The notes under the pieces are model-generated. The model made no database searches and was not told the origin of the DNA. It saw only the letters and a program-made list of their open reading frames with translations. Made by a program: the position numbers and the translations under genes. Shown here in pieces: positions 1 through 9,999 of a stretch of 64,000 nucleotides of DNA (its first letter is position 1; each line of letters begins with the position of its first letter). Source of the stretch: Ceratodon purpureus (Eukaryota; Streptophyta; Bryopsida; Pseudoditrichales; Ditrichaceae); the NCBI GenBank assembly GCA_014871385.1, contig CM026427.1:2352068-2416067 (forward strand), given 5' to 3'.

Positions 1-3000
1 GCGTCCACATTCTTGGGACTCATGAGCAGTTCCCCAGATGTGCCCTTCTTGGAGGAAGTCTTCTTCGAAGCAGCCTTCCGTTTGCCCTTCCCAGAGGACT
101 CCTCCCCTTCCTGAACCCCTGAGGAATCACGGGATAAGTTACCCACAAGAGAGGAATCCTGAGCAGTACCATCGGTCTTACTTCTCTTCAATGCTCGTGT
201 CTTGACCAGAGGGTTCTCATCTGGGCCAATCATCCGAGTTGCGCCCTTCACACCCTGAGTGACGAATGCGATTGACTTCCCTGTCAACTTGGTCTTGGCA
301 GAGGGGTTAGATGAGGTTTGCTCGTCTGCCGTCGGCTGCCCGCCGACGGCAGCAGGAGGAACATGCCCTTCAATGCTCACTGCAGGCTCCTGGGTTGGCT
401 TCTGGACACGGAGAACCACTTCATCGTCAGGCCTCGATGCTAGAGGAACCTGCATCTTCTTTGGAGGCCCCGCCTGGTCTAGGTCACGTTCTGGCTCGGC
501 GAGAGGAATCTCCTGCTCTTGAAATGTAGGAGAAATAATACCGAAGCTGAGGGAGTCAGTTCCTTGCTCCCCTATAACTTGCGACAGCGGTGGGTTCACG
601 TAACGAGGATTCAATTCTTCCAGTGGTACCACGTCGGGTTCTGGTTCATAGTCTAAGTCATCCGTGTATCTGTCCTCTACCTCTGCATCTCCAGTTGGAA
701 TGCGAGCCTCAGCTTGGTCGTCCTCGTTTCTTGGCTGTTCCTCAGCATCTCCAGCTTCATCTTCAACGTCTGGGTCGGGTACATCTGGTGGCTCCTCGTC
801 GACATCGTCGTCGGAGTCCAGATAAATCTGTGAGGGAACCCCCGCAGTCTTCCCCAAACCCATACATCCACCCTTCCCGACCAAATGGGCCTCCTCCGCA
901 TTCACACCCAAGTCGGCAGCCGTGAGAGTGCCAGTCCTGCCTCTAGCAGAGGCGGGGACAGACGGCCCGGCCCCAGACTGCGTGGTCTGAACTGGAGCTT
1001 CGACGAGCACGTTATAAACGCCCGGAATGAAAGTCATATTCCGAACCCGACAGTGCGCTTCGTATCTCTCTTCCTTGGTACGCACGATCTCAATTACAGT
1101 CAAATGGTTTTTCTGCAATAGAACAAGACGAAACGGTTAAGGAAATCTTCTACCCAAGAAACACGAAGGATGCAATGAGCGTCGGCTGCCCGCCGACGAT
1201 CGGTGAGCAAATAGCGAAGGCACCAGAAGAGACAGCAGTGACTTACCAGAGCGAGGGCCGTGACGTTCCCCCCTCCCCAGCAATTGATCACCCGAATGTC
1301 CTCAAACTGCATCGCTTTCTCCAGAAGAGATTGGAGGAAAGAGTAACTAGTGTGGCAGTCTCCATTAGACCAATCCTCCCCAAGACCATCTTCTCCTTCG
1401 TCCACATAGGGAGGAAGCGGACGTTTCAAACCAGTGAAGTCCGAGAAGGTATTCCATGCATCCCCGGGCGTTGTTTTTGGATACATAACGGACACATGAA
1501 CCTTGGGTCTAGAGTCAATGAGAGAACTCCTTTGAAACCCGGCGGAACTATCAGGGAAGTATTGCATAGTATGAACCGTCCACGAACTACTCGTCAGCCT
1601 TGACACGCCTTGCCAGAATGTAAAATTTACACTCAGCATCGAGTAGCCACAAGGATGGGGTGACAAGCTTATTCACCTTAATTGTATCTACCTTCTTATC
1701 CACCTGAATGACCTCCTCCTCCACCTCACGGTGAATCCTCTCAGCGACAGTTATAACGTGTTGTTGTCGCATGCTAGGCATCTCCTTTCCCGCTGGATCG
1801 TAGCCAAAGACTACGAACATCTCATACTGCGCCTTGTTGAAGGAGAATGCTCCGCGAACGTCAAGAGCTGTGCACACTTCACCTAGGTCCTGTGCAATCC
1901 GGGCATCGAACTGTACAGACGACTGCGAAGACTGGTCCACATCCGACTTCCAGTACTTCTGCACAATGTCTTTGAAGAATTCTGGTGTTGGCCCGTGCGA
2001 CGGCGTGAGCGGATGATTCCGTCCCTTAAGCCACTCCTTCCCCTCAGGACTATCTTCCAAGTCAGCCCGAATATTACTAATCATTGTATCATTGAACCCC
2101 TTCTCGACTTGAAGGGAATTCCAGTCATCCATGCTCCACTCAATATGCTTCCCAGTCCCTGGCTTCCTAAGTGCGAAGCCCCTGTAAATACACATAAGCT
2201 CGTTTCGGACAACATACTCGTACTTCACACGAAAACACCAATTCTCCAATGATATTCCGTCCCGTTGAACCACCTCTTTCCCAGTGACCTTGAGGTACAC
2301 TTTAAGGTCCAGAACTTCCTTGGCCAGCCTCTTGCATTCGTGGTCCCGAAGACCGATCATGTACTGCATGTCGTTGAGTGTTATGTCCCGGCGGGCTGGC
2401 TTTAGGGGAAATCCTGGTTTTAAACCGTCCTCCCCGATGATCCTCCCCTCCTCCCAGGCGTTGAACACCAGTTGCCACTCGTTGTATGTTTCGTCAGAAA
2501 CGAAGACTAAGGGCAGCTTCAAGGTTTGGGACGTAGGGGTCTTTCCGAGAATCGGACTGAGGTACTCCTTGCAGAACTCCTGCAAGGAAGAAGAAAATGA
2601 AATCGATAAATAAATCCCACAATTACAATATGGAAAACCACCTGAGCGTCGGCGGGCCGCCGACGACTTTCAACTACATGGAAACAACAGGAAACGAGAA
2701 AGATGTAAATTACCTTCCATGCGCTGTAGTCATCTTTCTTCTCGATCCTCCCCCTCTCGATCCATTTGGCGCGCATCTTCGCCAGCTGGGACCTAAAACT
2801 TACTTCGGCGACTTTATCCTTCACCTCGATGTTTAATGCGTTAGAGACCTTAATGACGGTATCCTTGTTATCAGCATATACAGGAATGATATCGTGGTTA
2901 AGGTAATACTGCCGCATAGGAGAGTCCAGTGGTTCCTTCTCTCCCAGTTCTCGACAAGCCTCAAACGTGTGCTGGCCCCCAATTATGTACCAGCGGACGA

Positions 3001-4428
3001 GCTCATCTTCATACCAAGGTACCTCCTTAAATGTGCCGTCAGCCTGTTTATGCGCAATCTTGATATTTAGGGCCGGCAAAGGATTAAGAAGTCCTTCCAA
3101 GCCTTTAAGCTTAATCTCGCCCGTCACTGGAACCTTTACTCTGGGGTCACCACTCATAGGAAGGCAGTACAGCTCGGGCTTCTTCCGGATTGCTCCAAAT
3201 CCTTTGTAGAAAAGACTTATCTGATCCTGCCTCTTCCTGAATATCGCTCTGTACTTAAATTCGTCAGGAGCTATGTGTATCCTGTTATATGGAATCTGAC
3301 AAGAAAGGGCACGTTGCCCGTTGGGGAAGCAGTGCCCAAGTCCCTCCTCCAACGTCTGGTACATAGCAAGGACGTCGGTGTCCTTTGTTTTGGAAGTGAG
3401 ATTGTTTGCGAGCATGAGAGCTTCCGCCACGGTCTGCTTTTTCTCTTCCTTCTTCCCACCTTTCTTCTGTCTCCCACCCTCGCCCTCAGCAGCCGCTGCC
3501 TTTCCCTTCTTCTTTCTCGATGATCCCCTGTCGCCTGTGTCTCTCCGGTCTCGGGGGTGACTGTACCAGTGCCCGCTTCTACAGCAGACTTGCGGCCGCC
3601 TCTTTTCTTTGGTGAAGGCTTAACCGAGTTCTTCGTCTTCTCTTCCATCACTTTGTCCCCGAGCGTATCAATCACGTCGAGTATCTGTTCAACTTCAGGG
3701 TTCTCGCCCCTGCCCCAAGTAGCCGCTTCCTGTACTTCCTTAGAGCACGAGCCGTCCATGCACTTCTCAGTCGGAATTACAACCGCGAAGCAGTCCACTG
3801 GTGTGCCCTCCGCGACAGGAACCGATGCAAACACCAAGCACACGTTGTCCTTATCCTTGCAATCCCTGGCTCCAATAATCTCGAATCTTGGTCCACCCGC
3901 CATTTGCTTCTGACCTATTTTGGTCACGAAGCCCAGCGACGTGGGAGTGTCACGCCAGGTGATGCCCCACTCCGTTATCCTCGAATCACCGAGGAATGTC
4001 ACCCTCGGTTTCAAGCCCCGTGCTTGTATTCTTCCTTCAGGATCAACAACCTTGTCACAGAGCCACCGTAACCCATTTGGTTTTGCGGTGGAGTCGACCA
4101 TCGCCCTGCAAAATCAGAATCACAAGATTAGACCATCAGATTCTCACTCCATCGGCGGACAGCCGACGGGGCGGATGGACACGCCCTCCCCATCGGCGGA
4201 CAGCCGACGGGGGGGATGGATACGCCCTCCCCATCGGCGGACAGCCGACGGGGGGAATAACCCATGCGAGAGAACACAAAACATGAAGGACAAAAGAAGG
4301 GGTGGCGTCGGCGGACAGCCGACGGGAGGGACAAACCCATGGGAGAAAACGGAAACATGAAGGACTCAAGAAGGGGAGCGTCGGCGGACAGCCGACTGGA
4401 CAACTTACCCACTCTCGGAGGCTGCCAT
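1..4428 (-). CDS. ParB-like / methyltransferase-like protein of a two-gene mobile module (partial, 4 exons)
   Basis: Exons read on the minus strand are 4428-4409, 4105-2714, 2579-1247 and 1112 to beyond the left edge; all three introns are GT-AG and phases match (2, 0, 0). The ATG at 4428 begins MAASESG and splices in frame to AMVDSTAKP. Exon 2 has a Lys/Arg/Ala-rich linker, then a segment with IIGGQHTFEACREL (about 2940-2980) that resembles the ParB/sulfiredoxin signature. Exon 3 ends and exon 4 begins around CWGGGNVTALAL/KNHLTVIEIV, which resembles the SAM-binding glycine loop of N4/N6 DNA methyltransferases (inference). Exon 4 is open for about 370 codons, acidic then Lys-rich. Two frame changes are needed to read it through, one near 3.43-3.54 kb in the basic linker and one near 1.59-1.65 kb, so this copy looks slightly decayed. 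Each intron carries a 17-nt hairpin. It diverges from the gene at 5438. Function unproven; DNA binding or modification is the likeliest role. Confidence 0.6.
331..347 (+). repeat. Short GC hairpin, copy 1 (exonic)
   Basis: GTCGGCTGCCCGCCGAC: six-base arms GTCGGC/GCCGAC around TGCCC, extended by GCC/GGC outside. It lies in exon 4 of the minus-strand gene and is read in frame as AVGGQPTA, so it does not break the protein. Confidence 0.85.
1181..1197 (+). repeat. Short GC hairpin, copy 2 (intronic)
   Basis: An exact GTCGGCTGCCCGCCGAC within intron 3 (1246-1113) of the minus-strand gene. Confidence 0.85.
2648..2664. repeat. Short GC hairpin, copy 3 (intronic, symmetric form)
   Basis: GTCGGCGGGCCGCCGAC, a variant with an almost fully palindromic loop, within intron 2 (2713-2580) of the minus-strand gene. 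Confidence 0.85.
4151..4396 (-). repeat. Cluster of five hairpins in nested tandem repeats, intron 1
   Basis: Five hairpins in the opposite orientation (TCGGCGGACAGCCGAC core) lie at 4151-4167, 4192-4208, 4233-4249, 4307-4323 and 4380-4396. The first three sit in a 41-bp tandem repeat; the last three sit in a second tandem repeat of 73-74 bp that includes a CCCATG..GAGA and ACATGAAGGAC block. All are inside intron 1 (4408-4106) of the minus-strand gene. The hairpin is part of the amplified unit in both repeats. Confidence 0.85.
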
Positions 4429-4452
4429 GGCGTCGACGGATGGCCTTTCACC

Positions 4453-4483
4453 GTCGGCGGATGATCCACGAACAGCAGCCGAC
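4453..4483. repeat. Hairpin with enlarged loop
   Basis: The GTCGGC and GCCGAC arms are separated by 19 nt instead of 5, giving an enlarged-loop variant just upstream of the minus-strand start. Two half-copies (CAGCCGACG) follow within 70 bp. Confidence 0.6.
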
Positions 4484-4714
4484 GCGCGCAGGTGAAGGAG
4501 CCGACGCCCTCAACCCTAGCAGCCGACGCAGGAAAACCTAGCAGCCGACGCGACCTCTGCGGAGCGCTGAGAAGAGGACAAAAGAGAGCTGAAAAAGAGA
4601 AGGCTGGAAATGAGGAGGAAATGTCGGGGGTGGCGGGTGTATACCCTGCAGACCCCCACCTCCCGAGACTGAATCGTCACGCCCGATGGGTCATGACGTA
4701 TGGCTATGTACATA

Positions 4715-4732
4715 CCATCCATGCATGGATGG
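4715..4732. promoter_or_regulatory. 18-bp perfect palindrome with RY core
   Basis: CCATCCATGCATGGATGG is identical to its reverse complement. Its centre CATGCATG matches the RY element bound by B3 (ABI3/FUS3-type) factors in plants. It lies in the divergent spacer; a role in regulating both genes is inference. Confidence 0.5.
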
Positions 4733-5321
4733 TCATCCCTAACATCCGTCCCATCACGCCACGTAGGATGATGATGGGACGTGTTTTGACTTTTTTTCAA
4801 TCCGTCACCAAGTCATGATGGCGTGGGCATGTGATGTGACAGCTGCTCCAATCGCCATGTTCAAATTCGTAATAATGTACTAACATTGTTCTGTGACGGC
4901 GGGGGTATCTCGCCGCCATGATGGGATCTTGATCTGTCCAAGGCGCGCAAAATTGAATTCGATTTTGGCGCCAATTTGTACTCCTGGGAATTCATAACTA
5001 ACCCCCCGTCAGATGCGCATACTTCATTCTATTTCTGTCATTGCACTTTCGATTCCCTCTGAGAGTGCTCCTAACGCACACGTTTCCTGAGAGGACCGTT
5101 ATTATTCTCGCATGTGCTTAACTGTCCCGCACCTTCTGTTGCCGTTTCTGTTGTCTTCGTTTATTGTTTCTGATTGGACGGTTGAGAGGAGTCTCTGATT
5201 GGACAGGTTAGGGACATCATACTACTTCTCAACTAAGGTCCCCTGCAATTTCTGTCAGCGGACGTGTCCGTCATCGTCGGCGGATGCTATTTCTGTGCAC
5301 ACTCCGAGTTGTACGATCCGC

Positions 5322-5338
5322 GTCGGCTGCCCGCCGAG
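5322..5338 (+). repeat. Short GC hairpin in 5' leader
   Basis: GTCGGCTGCCCGCCGAG has one mismatch at the last base and lies in the leader of the plus-strand gene. A half-site GTCGGC lies at 5276. Confidence 0.8.
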
Positions 5339-5399
5339 TCGTCTTCGTTGTTGGCGGATACATTTTACTCTGTCGGCGGGGACATTTCCCGTCGACCCT

Positions 5400-5416
5400 G
5401 TCGGCTGTCCGCCGAC
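5400..5416 (+). repeat. Short GC hairpin 22 bp before the plus-gene ATG
   Basis: GTCGGCTGTCCGCCGAC, with C-to-T in the loop, ends 21 bp before the ATG at 5438. If transcribed it would place a stable hairpin beside the start codon. Confidence 0.8.
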
Positions 5417-5437
5417 GAGGTCTTCATCTTTTATCCA

Positions 5438-8400
5438 ATGGAAGTAGAGCCGATCCAGACGTTTCTAAGGAATGGCCGATCAGGGCGGTGGAAGGTTAAA
5501 AAGGGCGTTGTCGTGGCCCTTACTCATTCTGGGCTCTATTATGCAGGCAGGGCAGTGATCCAACGTGTTGTAGAATTTGATCCTATAGTGGTGATGGTAA
5601 AAGTGATTGAGGTTTCAGACAGCATGGAAATGAATATACCATTTCCGGATGAGGGTGTGATGTCCTTGAACAACTGCTTAGGACGCATGATATTGTGGGA
5701 CGCGGCCGACCTCAGGCCTTTCGGAGAGGTGGAAGACGATGACATCAACGCCGTCGGCTGCCCGCCGACTGATTGTTGAAGAAGATGTCAAGCCCGTTCA
5801 AGAATTCCTGGACCTCGCAGAGCAGATGGAAGTTGCGCTCCTTGAGGAATCCGGAGGCTCAAAGCGTTGTGTAGCCGCTGGAGTCATTATGGAGTGCTCT
5901 CCTAAAGGAACGTGGGAGGGGTTCTTGATTCCTCACAGCTTCTTTCTAATAGTGAGAGTCTCGTCCGTCAATCCAGAATTCTCTGAAACACCTGCTTTCT
6001 GCAAGTTACCGGATGTGTTAACGATCGGCTGTGCTGTGGGGCGATTGGTACTTTGGAGTGGATACAAGGTATGTCCACTTGTGAACGGCGCGTTGGCTGG
6101 CACATGTCCCGTCGGCTGCCCGCCGACGGAACCTCACTTGGGGAACGACAATGAAGAAATTGATGAAAGCAACTCCGCTCCGTCTCAGCAGGATCTGGCG
6201 ACTAGGTCTCCAATGAATATCAGCAGTGACGACGATGTGTCTAAACAGGGGGAATCCGACGTAGAAACAGATGATCATTGTTGGGGTCCGGATTCCGGGA
6301 CCTCGGGTACTCCTTCCACTCCAGATGCTTCTTATCCTGACCGCCACCTCTGGAGAAATAGGTATGTCGAACTTCTTAATGATGACCTATCAGTCCGTGG
6401 TAGAGCAATGATTCAAGTATGTTTACCGGACGAGGCATGTGATGATGAAGTCTTAGGGGATACAGAGGTTGGGGTTCTCTTCGTCTCTGAAGACGATCAT
6501 CTGCAGATGACAACTCTCAGATGGCGTCTGACTCACACTCGCTTAGAAGGGGGTCACCTTCTCTCTGATATAATTACTTACTGCTCCGAGAATTTAGCAG
6601 ACGCCGACGCGGACGTTGGTCTGGATGGTGTCCCGAAGAATGCCTATCGATCGGTGAGGAGGAAAATTCGCGAAAAAGATGACGTCTCTTCCACTAAGCT
6701 TCGTCGAATGGTTGTCCCTGCTGAATGCCGCTTAGTGAGCTCAAAGCGGTGTTGCAAGGACCGATGTTGCCAGACTTTTAGATGGGAAGATACTGTGAGT
6801 ATTCATCGTAGATTTTACGCAACAACATTCGAGGCGAGGCGAGAGATGTCCTTCGCTGTGCAAGGGCACTTACATACTGTACCCGGCAAGCGGAAGCTCT
6901 ATGTTACTCTTGCGAACGTTGACGTATGTGAAGTGGCGTGGTATATCATTCACGGAGTATCGAAATCCGCGTACTACAGCTACAAGGCTTCGGCCCGAAG
7001 TGGCCGTGTCAATGGGAGTCACGGAAATTCCGGTGTACATCGTCCCCAGATTCACACAATCCAGGCCCGCGCGACGTTGACCACTATCGTTAATGAGAAT
7101 GCCGACCAAATGCCCAATGAGTTTCGGATGATTGGCAAGAAGAGAGTGGCCGCGCTCAAAGTACTCCCGTCTGCGATGAACTGGAATCACATGCGCGAAA
7201 TGGCCAACGCCGTAAGTTCCTCCTCATCTTCTTTCACTTTGGATAGTTTACTGAATTGTAGTGATTACTATCGTCGGCTGCCCGCCGACTGGATGACGAA
7301 CTTGCCAACTGATCGGCCTCACTCTGTGCTATTCAGGTCAATGAGCAGTGCAACGCGAAGCTGATTTCGCAGTCCTCCGTTAGTCGCATGAGGAAGGAGT
7401 ACTTCCGCAACGTTGAGGTCAAGGCAGTAGGAAGTAATTTCTCCAAGTGCACTGAGTGTGACTTCCTCGTTGAACTCATTGCCAAGTATCCTAGAGGGTC
7501 GGACGAGTGGCAGAGCTTGACAGAGGATAGGACCAGGCATTTGAACTATCAGCGAGCTTGTCGCAACATTTATTACGGATGGACAACCCAATCTATACAG
7601 AGTCCTACTGAGTTCCTATGCATCATACACGATAAGATGGACACATCGAAAACAGCGATCCCCCGCATGCAACGTATCACGAAGGCTACGGCAGGGCTTG
7701 GTCAAATTCCGATTTCCTGTACTGGAATGCTGACTCACGGTCACGGAGATGGCGCCTACGCACACTATGCAACTGCCCTGTGGCCAGGAGACCCAAATTT
7801 CACAATCTCCTCGTTGTGCAGGGTATTCCGTGCCTTGGAGAGACTACCTGTCCGGGAGTCAAAAGCACTCTTCGAGGCACCGCCACAGAATGAATTCTTT
7901 GCAGCGCTAATGCATGGATCGTCACGTTGCATCCCCTCAATTCCACCCTCTAGAGATGAACCACTCACTCCACCTCTGCCTGGTAGGCCTGCTGTTCCTT
8001 TGCCGAAGAAGTTGTATCTCCAGCTTGACAATTCTGCGAAGGACAACAAGAACCGGTTTCTTCTAGCATTCTGCTCGTTGCTGACGGCGAGGCAAATATT
8101 CAAGGAAGTTACAGTTGGTTTCCTGATTGTGGGACACACACATGAGGACATCGACGCCCACTTCAGTCACCTGTCGAAACTCATTAAGCGAAAGAACACA
8201 TACTGCCTTGCCGACTTTATGAAGGCATTCATGGATTCTCAGAAGACAGTTGCCTTTATTCCAGAGGTTGTTTAGGAAGCGGCAGACTTCAAAAGTTATG
8301 TTGCTGATTTTCATCACGACGGAGGTAATGCGATAGAAGGTCACAGTGAAATGCATCTTTTTAAATTTTATGTAGTGGATGATGGGGAGGATGCGGGGTG

Positions 8401-9349
8401 GCCCGTGATGAGGTACAAGAAGCGTGCAACTGATCCGTCATGGCTTCCACCTGGCAAACCCGTGAAAATGTGGAGGGCAGACAAAGAGGGTAAACCACGT
8501 TTGCCCGTCGGTGATCCCAAACCGGTTCCTCATAAGCACTTATGGGGTAGTGTTGAAGTCGATGAGGGCAAGAGGAACGCGGATAAAGAGGTGGCAAGGG
8601 CAGCGGAGTGTTCAGAGAAGAGAAATTTCATTAAAAATGGATTATCTAAGTACATTGAGTACTGGAGAACTGGCATGGCTCGGGATAAGAAATACGCACA
8701 AGACATGTTACCATATGTACTGTATTGGGAGCGAATTTTAAAGGAGGTCAACGAGCCACTGCCCCCCAATTCCGCCACCTTACAGGAAGGATTCTGGCCT
8801 ATCTCAGACTGGAAGCGGGACCACGTCACCACATTCGATGCAGAGGACGAATATATACCGGATCCGGATATTCGTCCCGGTGACGAGGATGAGGTGGAGC
8901 CCTATCCTTTCTGTGGTCCGAAAAGCTCTAGGCCGAAGTCTGTGTTTAATCCATATCGTGACGTTTTACGTGGCGATTGGGTGTTCTGTCGTCCGTGTAA
9001 GGAAGACCACCTACCCATTTGGATGGGTAGGGCGATAGAGCCTGTTATAACAGAGCCTGGTTCTAATTACGGTAAGTTCAAGGTTGAATGGTGGACTCCG
9101 ATGAAGGGCAAGAAGGAAGGTAAGAAGAAAGTTGCGAGAGAGTGTTGGACAAGACGGTGGGAAAGGGAGTTGACTCTTGCGGAGTGGGTGGAGTGTAAAT
9201 CCGTTGTATACACTCATAGGACCAAGAAAACTACGCATGAGGGGCCCCCAAAGTCCCATCTAATACCCGAAGATGTTGTGATTGCTGCCATGGCAAACTT
9301 CGAATCGCATGGAATCTCGATGAACTGGAATGACGAGGAGGAAGACTAG
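5438..9349 (+). CDS. DUF7869-like putative DDE/RNase H-type nuclease of the module (2 exons, interrupted)
   Basis: Exon 1 is 5438-7211 and exon 2 is 7337-9349, with a GT-AG phase-0 intron. The N-terminus holds two weakly similar segments, each ending in a GR-x-(I/V)LW motif (about 5440-5730 and 5780-6080). A Cys-rich stretch (KRCCKDRCCQ, near 6750) follows. Exon 2 has IIHDKMDTSKTAIPR (Asp codons 7631 and 7640), LQLDNSAKDNKNR (Asp at 8027) and GHTHEDIDAHFS (8132-8164), a pattern I associate with the DUF7869 family; the spaced acidic residues suggest an RNase H/DDE fold (inference). A frame change occurs exactly at the hairpin at 5753, and a single in-frame TAG lies at 8273, after which the same frame stays open for 358 codons to 9349. 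The C-terminal part is basic and Trp-rich. The stop codon abuts another hairpin. Probably a transposase-like enzyme whose copy is lightly damaged. Confidence 0.65.
5753..5769 (+). repeat. Short GC hairpin at a coding frame change
   Basis: An exact consensus copy in exon 1 of the plus-strand gene. The upstream frame reads AVGCPPTDC then stop, while the downstream frame reads SAARRLIVEED and stays open. The hairpin marks the point where the reading frame switches, as expected if it was inserted. Confidence 0.8.
6111..6127 (+). repeat. Short GC hairpin read in frame (VGCPPT)
   Basis: An exact consensus copy in exon 1, translated as VGCPPT without breaking the frame. It follows the second N-terminal segment, as the 5753 copy follows the first. 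Confidence 0.8.
7273..7289 (+). repeat. Short GC hairpin, intronic
   Basis: An exact consensus copy inside the only intron (7212-7336) of the plus-strand gene. Confidence 0.85.
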
Positions 9350-9365
9350 TCGGCTGCCCGCCGAC
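9349..9365 (+). repeat. Short GC hairpin fused to the stop codon
   Basis: The last base of the TAG stop (9347-9349) is the first base of an exact hairpin copy, so the element starts within the stop codon. It could act in 3'-end formation; this is inference. Confidence 0.8.
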
Positions 9366-9555
9366 GATTGTGATCTTAGCTGTAGAAGACGTAGCTTGTG
9401 ATGGTTTTCTCTGTAAACGTTATAGTTGAATATTGTAAACACTGTGATTCCTTCGAATAAGAATTGTATTTTACCGTAGACCCAATACTAGTCATGTATT
9501 ACGCTTTGTCTTCTATTTGTTGTTCTGATGCCTTACTTTTCCTTCTTCGGTGGTC

Positions 9556-9572
9556 GTCGGCTGTCCGCCGAT
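9556..9572 (+). repeat. Short GC hairpin, 3' flank copy
   Basis: GTCGGCTGTCCGCCGAT, with one loop and one arm difference, in the 3' flank of the plus-strand gene. Confidence 0.75.
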
Positions 9573-9670
9573 GCCTCTAACCATGTTAGATAAGCATCAT
9601 GAACGGTGACTTTGTGAGGCTGGTCTATATTGTATGGCCTGTGATTTTTACGGTGGACACTGGTACTCTA

Positions 9671-9687
9671 GTCGGCTGCCCGCCGAC
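9671..9687 (+). repeat. Short GC hairpin, 3' flank copy
   Basis: An exact consensus copy preceded by CTA, so CTAGTCGGC begins the element as it does at 9347 and 11060. Confidence 0.8.
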
Positions 9688-9999
9688 GCTTTCCACAACA
9701 TTGGTAGAACCACTATGCGCTTTGAGAAACTGGGAAAAAAAAATTATCCATTTCATTATATTCTTATCGGAGTACAACGGTAGTGTTCCGCCCTTTACAT
9801 GTTACTTTGTATTGTGTATACATCAGAGATGCCACTACTTCTAAAGCCTCAGTAACAAATGCTAACCATGAATTCTACAACTATCCGAGTGTGTGAAGCA
9901 GCTCTATTGAAAACGAGCTGGAAAGTTCTAACACACAGTAATTCACCCTAAAGCCAAAAAACCAAAAAGCTGCATATGGTCGCCAACGCCATGAAGCGA

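Larger units (their letters stand above)
4429..5437. promoter_or_regulatory. Divergent spacer between the two module genes
   Basis: About 1 kb separates the start codons of the minus-strand (4428) and plus-strand (5438) genes, so it must carry both promoters. It contains an 18-bp perfect palindrome at 4715-4732 with a CATGCATG (RY-type) core, several hairpin copies or half copies (4453-4483, 4509, 4541, 5276, 5322-5338, 5400-5416) and many short CATCAC/GATGATG-type repeats near 4690-4780. No TATA box is assigned with confidence. Confidence 0.5.
9366..9999. other. Non-coding 3' flank with two hairpins
   Basis: AT-rich sequence downstream of the module's plus-strand gene. It holds hairpin copies at 9556-9572 and 9671-9687 and no convincing coding region. 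Confidence 0.6.
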
